DNA of 9,540 nucleotides from assembly GCA_030688115.1 (NCBI GenBank), contig JAUYIX010000088.1, forward strand, positions 1 through 9,540, given 5' to 3'. The DNA comes from a bacterium (GTDB taxonomy: Bacteria > Patescibacteriota > JAUYIX01). The position numbers were made by a program, and so were the translations under genes. Under the pieces are notes generated by a model. The model made no database searches and was not told where the DNA came from. It worked only from the letters and a program-made list of their open reading frames with translations. This document shows, one piece after another, positions 5,833-9,540 of this stretch; the first letter of the stretch is position 1; each line of letters starts with the position of its first letter.

Positions 5833-7263
5833 TTATACCGGACAACCAAAGTTAAGAGCGCCGGAGATCATTTGTTCTGCCATTACCTCACTTGCCGAGG
5901 TCACAACGGCCTCACCTCCATAAATATAGCCGCCCTGGATCCGGCCCGAGTAGTCTTGCAAAAAGTCTACCGTGCGCTCACAGGTATTAGCGGTGATGTC
6001 TTTTGGTACGAGCAGCATCGGGTAGAGCTGAGCCGCGGCGTGGATACCGGCCGGCAGGGCATCCGCCAGTGAGGTCCCGCTTGCCAAGGCAACACCCGGA
6101 GGTGCTAACGGAACATCATCAATATATTTGTCAGCCAACAGTCGCGAGGTGTCGTAGCGGTTAGCTCCTCCGACTCGGTCAACCGTATATCCGGCGCTCT
6201 CAAAGAGGTTGGCCACACCGGTTGGTACTACGGCAGAACCCCCCACGATCGTGACATTTGTGATCGTTGCGAGGTTGACATTGGCATAGTCGCGGATGAT
6301 TTGCGAGAGATCGCCCGGCTCGGTTAGTGCGATTCCGTCTTGCAGGTAGGCCGCCAGGGGAGCGACCGAGAGCGCATCGGCCGGAGCATAGCCGTTAACC
6401 AGGTAGATGTGATCCGGTGAGGTGCCACGTAAAAAATCCAGCTCCTCCATTACTTTGACCGAGGTCGCCATGCGGTTTTCGCCCGCCAACCGTTTGACGT
6501 CGTAGCCGGCAGCAGTCAAAAAGTCTTGCTGGGCCTGGTTGATTACAGCTGCCCCGCCCAGTAAGTAGACCCGACCTCCCGCAGGTAAAACACGTTGAAG
6601 TTCTGCATAGACCTCGGCGGGTATTTGGTTGCCCTTGATCAGTAATATAGGCCCGTTAGCGGTAAAGCCGAGCGGTACGCCTGCCAGTGCGTCAGCGGTT
6701 GATGATCCATTAGCTAATAGTACCGACTCGGCAGAACCGTCCACCGGAAAAATCTTGTTACTGGTTGCAACTGCGGTAGCGTATCGATCAGCGCCGGCCA
6801 CACGCAACAAGTCTTCGGGCGCGCCCTCGGGGCGCAAAATTAGGCTAACCGCGGTCGTGTAGTCAGTATTGCCGGAGCCATCCTCGAGCCAGATGTAGAG
6901 GGTGCGCGTGGTTCTACCGGCGGTCGCCAGTGATGCGATCAAACCAATCGTTGGTGTACTTGGGTCGGTGACATCTGCCAAGCGCGTCCCGTCAGCGTTG
7001 CCGGTGGGGGCCGAGTCCAGCTTGTACCAGGCTGCCTCGATCCCGGATGGGTCGCTGGGATTGTCCCAAAAGATCGTAAATTGGTCGCTGGCGGTTTTGG
7101 TTGTCGGAAAAGCCCCGATCTCGGCCGGTGCTCCGGGCGCTGTAGTATCTGCGGAGGCTGTAATGCCGGGGTCGTTAGCGGCCCAGGCAGAACCGGGCAT
7201 TAAAACCAGTGCGCTGCCAATGATCAGCGACGAGACGATGAAAATATGTGTGAGCTTTTGCAT
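5833..7263 (-). CDS. Secreted protein with Ig/FN3-like domain and three cell-wall-binding type 2 repeats
   Basis: A 476-residue exported protein that probably attaches non-covalently to wall polymers. Residues 1-28 are a signal peptide ending SAWA, cut before AND. About 38-143 is a beta-sandwich-like segment (DTTAPGAPAEIGAFP, then FWDNPSDPSGIEAAWYKL, then LYIWLEDGSGN), like FN3/Ig-type domains of surface proteins. Three CWB2 repeats follow, each starting with the family signature: RVAGADRYATA (154), RLAGENRMATS (258) and RVGGANRYDTS (363), with the usual internal ADAL and YLLGG/IVGG/IYGG blocks. Two cysteines in the last repeat (C428, C474) could form a disulfide. In Gram-positive bacteria CWB2 domains bind anionic wall polymers; the ligand here is unknown. 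No catalytic domain is seen, so it may be structural or a surface receptor. The start is ATG in a leaderless arrangement. Confidence 0.9.
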   Translation of the reverse strand: MQKLTHIFIVSSLIIGSALVLMPGSAWAANDPGITASADTTAPGAPAEIGAFPTTKTASDQFTIFWDNPSDPSGIEAAWYKLDSAPTGNADGTRLADVTDPSTPTIGLIASLATAGRTTRTLYIWLEDGSGNTDYTTAVSLILRPEGAPEDLLRVAGADRYATAVATSNKIFPVDGSAESVLLANGSSTADALAGVPLGFTANGPILLIKGNQIPAEVYAELQRVLPAGGRVYLLGGAAVINQAQQDFLTAAGYDVKRLAGENRMATSVKVMEELDFLRGTSPDHIYLVNGYAPADALSVAPLAAYLQDGIALTEPGDLSQIIRDYANVNLATITNVTIVGGSAVVPTGVANLFESAGYTVDRVGGANRYDTSRLLADKYIDDVPLAPPGVALASGTSLADALPAGIHAAAQLYPMLLVPKDITANTCERTVDFLQDYSGRIQGGYIYGGEAVVTSASEVMAEQMISGALNFGCPV

Positions 7264-7269
7264 TGCTTT

Positions 7270-7289
7270 ATTGTAGCCTAAGTTAGGCT
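7270..7289 (-). promoter_or_regulatory. Leaderless promoter of the CWB2 gene with an operator-like inverted repeat
   Basis: On the minus strand TACAAT (7270-7275) is followed by six bases and then ATG 7263, so the transcript should start at the start codon. The -35 region is weak. Overlapping the upstream edge of the -10 box is a perfect inverted repeat, AGCCTAA, one central base, TTAGGCT (7275-7289). It sits in the spacer, outside the RNA, so it would act as DNA, probably as a repressor site. A second palindrome, GGGTCGACCC (7309-7318), lies farther upstream. Confidence 0.5.
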
Positions 7290-7334
7290 TTGCTTACAGT
7301 AGCAGACCGGGTCGACCCCTATTTTTATGCGTGA

Positions 7335-8105
7335 CTACTGGCGTACGTAGACGTCGGTTCCGATGTCGGCCCAGTCCCAAAAAAACTTAGAGGTCGAGTA
7401 GCGCATGTTGACGCAACCATGGCTCATCGGGTGGCCAAAATTGTTATGCCAATAGGCCTCGTGGATGCTGTAGTCTCCATGAAAATATTGCGTGTAATGG
7501 ATGTTGCACAGGTTATAGCCCGGGCCTGACATGCAGGAGTTGTAGTAACGCAAGTAAATTTTGAAGTGGCCGGTCGGTGTTGGACCGGTTAGGCCGGAGG
7601 AGATTAAGTCGGTAAACACGGTGACTCCGTCCTCTTTGGCGTATACGCGCTGCTCTGAGAGGTCTACGAGAATGTATTTATAGGACGCTTTTTTTGGCAA
7701 AGCTTGGCGAGCTGCCGGATTGACCGGTTTTGCGACTTCCATGTCTGATTTAAGCGCAACCGGAACACCTAAGGCAGATCGGTCTGCAACGCTGGAGGCT
7801 TTGACATGAGTGGTCGGGGTGTTGGCAATGCTGATAGTCGGCTCGGTGGTTGATCCGGCCGGATCGGTCTTGGCCTGCGAGAGAGGGGTAGGTGTAATCA
7901 AGGTGTCACGTCCCAGCTGCTCGGCGGATAACCCGGGGACGAGTGCAGCCTGAGCCGTATTATTAGACCACGAGTACATTAGGCCCACGGCGACCAGTGC
8001 CGCAAAAATGACCAATGTGCGATACGCAGCTGTACGATACGCAGCCAAAACAAAAAAACCACGGCGTGTCGGTTGGTGTATCGGGCTGGTCAGGGGCACG
8101 CTCAT
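7335..8105 (-). CDS. L,D-transpeptidase (YkuD family), membrane-anchored
   Basis: A 256-residue enzyme predicted to form 3-3 peptidoglycan crosslinks or attach proteins to stem peptides outside the membrane. The N-terminus is basic (RR at 14-15) with a membrane segment at about 31-46 and an extracellular Ser/Thr/Pro-rich linker (about 50-135). The YkuD domain starts near 143 (YKYILVDLSEQRVYAKEDG), includes GPTPTGHFKI, and ends with the active site: SIHEA (H215) and SHGCVNMR (H229, catalytic C231). C191 and C200 could form a disulfide. An in-frame duplication of five codons gives AAYRTAAYRT just before the membrane segment. It has its own promoter and diverges from the M23 gene, suggesting balanced crosslinking and cutting of the wall. 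I see no terminator between it and the next gene downstream, so some read-through into the CWB2 gene is possible. Confidence 0.92.
   Translation of the reverse strand: MSVPLTSPIHQPTRRGFFVLAAYRTAAYRTLVIFAALVAVGLMYSWSNNTAQAALVPGLSAEQLGRDTLITPTPLSQAKTDPAGSTTEPTISIANTPTTHVKASSVADRSALGVPVALKSDMEVAKPVNPAARQALPKKASYKYILVDLSEQRVYAKEDGVTVFTDLISSGLTGPTPTGHFKIYLRYYNSCMSGPGYNLCNIHYTQYFHGDYSIHEAYWHNNFGHPMSHGCVNMRYSTSKFFWDWADIGTDVYVRQ
8016..8045 (-). repeat. 15-bp in-frame tandem duplication in the L,D-transpeptidase gene
   Basis: Two adjacent copies of a five-codon unit (GCT GCG TAT CG[T/C] ACA on the minus strand) differ at one silent base. They encode AAYRT twice, directly before the membrane segment. 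It keeps the frame and looks recent. Confidence 0.75.
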
Positions 8106-8133
8106 GGGTGTTTGTTAATTTGGGAACACACCT

Positions 8134-8162
8134 ATAATAGCGCGTTTGGACCACTTTGTCAA
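8134..8162 (-). promoter_or_regulatory. Consensus sigma70 promoter of the L,D-transpeptidase gene
   Basis: On the minus strand there is TTGACA (8157-8162), exactly 17 bases, then TATTAT (8134-8139): a perfect -35 and a five-of-six -10. The start is predicted near 8127, giving a leader of about 22 bases without a Shine-Dalgarno sequence. A short GTGTT/AACAC stem could form in that leader. Unlike the neighbouring genes, this one is not leaderless. Confidence 0.75.
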
Positions 8163-8167
8163 CTTTT

Positions 8168-8196
8168 TTAAGGTGGAGTTACGAGAGCTTAAGGTG
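8168..8196. repeat. Direct repeat TTAAGGTG x2 in the divergent promoter region
   Basis: TTAAGGTG occurs at 8168-8175 and 8189-8196, 21 bp apart start to start, which is two helical turns. The copies lie between the -35 of the L,D-transpeptidase promoter and the -10 of the M23 promoter, with the second copy near the expected -35 of the latter. The spacing suits a dimeric activator or response regulator. Confidence 0.45.
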
Positions 8197-8217
8197 TTCT
8201 AACGCAGATGAGTAGGA

Positions 8218-8223
8218 TAAAAT
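8218..8223 (+). promoter_or_regulatory. -10 box of a leaderless promoter for the M23-CWB2 gene
   Basis: TAAAAT at 8218-8223 is followed by six bases and then GTG 8230, the same spacing as at the DUF1704 and CWB2 genes. No convincing -35 is present; the direct repeat upstream may replace it. Confidence 0.5.
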
Positions 8224-8229
8224 CACGGG

Positions 8230-9540
8230 GTGCGCTTTAAAATTATTTTGCTTTTAGTTGTCGGGGTCTCATTGGCCGGTTCAGCCGCCGCGTCGCTGGC
8301 CGGTATTTGGCAATTTCCACTGGAGACGGACTGGGATATCGATCCGGAGTTTAGATTTGGGAGCGCGTATGCGGGGACCACTCACTTGGGGGAGGATGTT
8401 GCCGCACCGGCCGGGACCCCCGTGTTTGCCGCCGCTAACGGAACGGTCAAACTAACCGCTAACTTTCCGGGTTATCACGATTGGGGCGGCTTGATCCTGA
8501 TCGAGAACCAAAACGTGACGGGTTCGGTCGTGGTGAGCCTATATGGACATCTTGACTCGCGATCGTTTGGAGTGGTGCCCGGTCAGACGGTTAACCGCGG
8601 GCAGATGTTGGGTCGCTTGGGAGACTCATCACGTAACGGTCAGTGGAAGCCGCACATCCACTTTGGGCTGCGTAAGGGCTATTACCAATCCTCGCCTTGG
8701 GTCTACCGCGGTTTTGGGTCGGGCGGGGAGCTTAGTAATTGGCACCCCGCACATACCTATGTCCCCGCGCGCGCTGCAGTTAAAGAGGTTAGTCGTGTGC
8801 CGATTGCGGGGAGGAACCGCTACGAGACCGCTGCGGCCGCAAGTCAGTGGCAGTATCCGGCGGCGGGTTCTGCCGGTGCGGTAATAATTGCCAGCGGAGA
8901 GCGTTATCAAGATGCACTGGCCGGGACGGTACTCGCTCAACTGCGCCGGGCGCCGCTTTTATTAACGCAAGCACATCAAGTCCCCATGGAGACCGTTAAT
9001 GAGTTGACGCGCGCGATAACTCCGGGAGCCCCGGTCTATCTGATCGGTGGGCCGGACGTGGTTAGCCCACAAGTGTCTGACTATTTGGGGTCGTTAGGCT
9101 ACAGCGTCGAGCGCTTAGCGGGCCTTACCGCTCCGGAGACCAGTACGGTGGTTGCAGAGTCTTTACCATCCTCCAGCACGGTGTTTGTTGCCAGTAGTCG
9201 CTCTTTTGCCGATGGGCTGTCGGCAGGCGCTCCTGCGGCAGAACTCGGGGCACCTCTCTTGCTTACGGAGCCCGACCGATTGAGTCACTCGGTAGGGAGC
9301 TTTTTGCAGAGTAGGCAACCTGGTCAGATCTATCTGGTTGGCGGCGAAGCTGCGCTCAGCTATGCCGTGTCTGAACAAATTAAGGACCTTTTACCGGCAG
9401 CAGCAGTTGAGCGGCTGTCCGGATATGATCGTTATGCGACAAACCGTTTTGTAAATGAGCGTTTTATCAGCGCCCCTAAGGTGATCACGATTGCCTCCGG
9501 CGAGCGCTACCAGGACGCACTCGTAGGCAGTGTGCTTGCG
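8230..9540 (+). CDS. Secreted M23 (LytM) peptidoglycan endopeptidase with CWB2 repeats, 3' partial
   Basis: An open frame from GTG 8230 runs off the window end (437 codons visible, no stop). Residues 1-21 form a signal peptide (MRFKIILLLV core, cut near SAAA). About 27-180 is an M23 metallopeptidase: THLGEDVAAPAGTPVFAAANG carries zinc ligands H52 and D56, SLYGHLDS gives H107, and PHIHFGL gives H142 and H144, so the active site is complete. It should cut peptide crosslinks in peptidoglycan. CWB2 repeats then begin at VPIAGRNRYETA (190), RLAGLTAPETS (295, degenerate) and RLSGYDRYATN (395, cut off). The block ASGERYQDAL occurs twice (from 221 and 422) with different codons. The CWB2 part would hold the enzyme on the wall. 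GTG is chosen because it starts the signal peptide and fits the leaderless promoter. Confidence 0.9.
   Translation, partial: MRFKIILLLVVGVSLAGSAAASLAGIWQFPLETDWDIDPEFRFGSAYAGTTHLGEDVAAPAGTPVFAAANGTVKLTANFPGYHDWGGLILIENQNVTGSVVVSLYGHLDSRSFGVVPGQTVNRGQMLGRLGDSSRNGQWKPHIHFGLRKGYYQSSPWVYRGFGSGGELSNWHPAHTYVPARAAVKEVSRVPIAGRNRYETAAAASQWQYPAAGSAGAVIIASGERYQDALAGTVLAQLRRAPLLLTQAHQVPMETVNELTRAITPGAPVYLIGGPDVVSPQVSDYLGSLGYSVERLAGLTAPETSTVVAESLPSSSTVFVASSRSFADGLSAGAPAAELGAPLLLTEPDRLSHSVGSFLQSRQPGQIYLVGGEAALSYAVSEQIKDLLPAAAVERLSGYDRYATNRFVNERFISAPKVITIASGERYQDALVGSVLA

Noticed and set aside
6902..7276. 124-codon plus-strand frame opposite the CWB2 gene
   Set aside because: Antisense of the Ig-like region and signal peptide; no domain, and the true frame is unambiguous.
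1..9540. Possible recoding of TGA, since all seven visible gene stops are TAA or TAG
   Set aside because: No gene contains an in-frame TGA and tryptophan uses TGG normally; seven stops are too few to mean anything.
1..9540. CRISPR array, transposase, integrase, toxin-antitoxin or defence genes
   Set aside because: I looked for spaced direct repeats, terminal inverted repeats and the usual motifs of these families and saw none.

Overview
The window reads as chromosomal DNA of a bacterium, probably one with a single membrane and a thick or modified wall. It has moderate G+C, mixed ATG/GTG/TTG starts, and several genes whose start codon lies only six bases after a -10 box, so their transcripts would be leaderless. 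Leaderless expression, cell-wall-binding type 2 (CWB2) repeats, a YkuD L,D-transpeptidase and a DUF1704 protein together suggest Patescibacteria (Saccharibacteria-like) or an actinobacterial relative. The sequence alone cannot settle this.

Left part (1-3160): the 3' part of a class III adenylate cyclase cut by the window edge, then a more A+T-rich gene for a DUF1704/MATCAP-like zinc metallopeptidase with its own extended -10 promoter, then a tRNA-Gly(GCC) with an encoded CCA end.

Middle part (3160-5800): a ChbG/YdjC-type carbohydrate deacetylase gene, then a membrane-anchored 3D-domain wall protein. A consensus promoter precedes the 3D gene, but a hairpin plus an intrinsic-terminator-like hairpin lie between promoter and gene, which looks like an attenuator or a very short RNA. 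The 3D gene runs convergently into a CrtC/AttH lipocalin-like gene and overlaps it by 23 bases. Two tandem hairpins follow the 3D stop.

Right part (5800-9540): on the minus strand, a secreted protein with three CWB2 repeats heads a two-gene unit with the CrtC/AttH gene. The second gene has a strong Shine-Dalgarno sequence that fixes a GTG start. Upstream is an L,D-transpeptidase on the minus strand, and diverging from it on the plus strand is a secreted M23 (LytM) endopeptidase joined to CWB2 repeats, cut by the window end. The divergent promoter region has an 8-bp direct repeat spaced 21 bp.

Most of these products act outside the membrane on peptidoglycan or glycans: a crosslinker (L,D-transpeptidase), a cutter (M23), a 3D-domain protein, wall-attached CWB2 proteins and possibly the deacetylase. 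A cyclase capable of making cAMP lies nearby. I read it as a cell-envelope remodelling neighbourhood rather than a defence or mobile system. The most unusual signals are regulatory: leaderless promoters, operator-like repeats over them, and the hairpin leader of the 3D gene.
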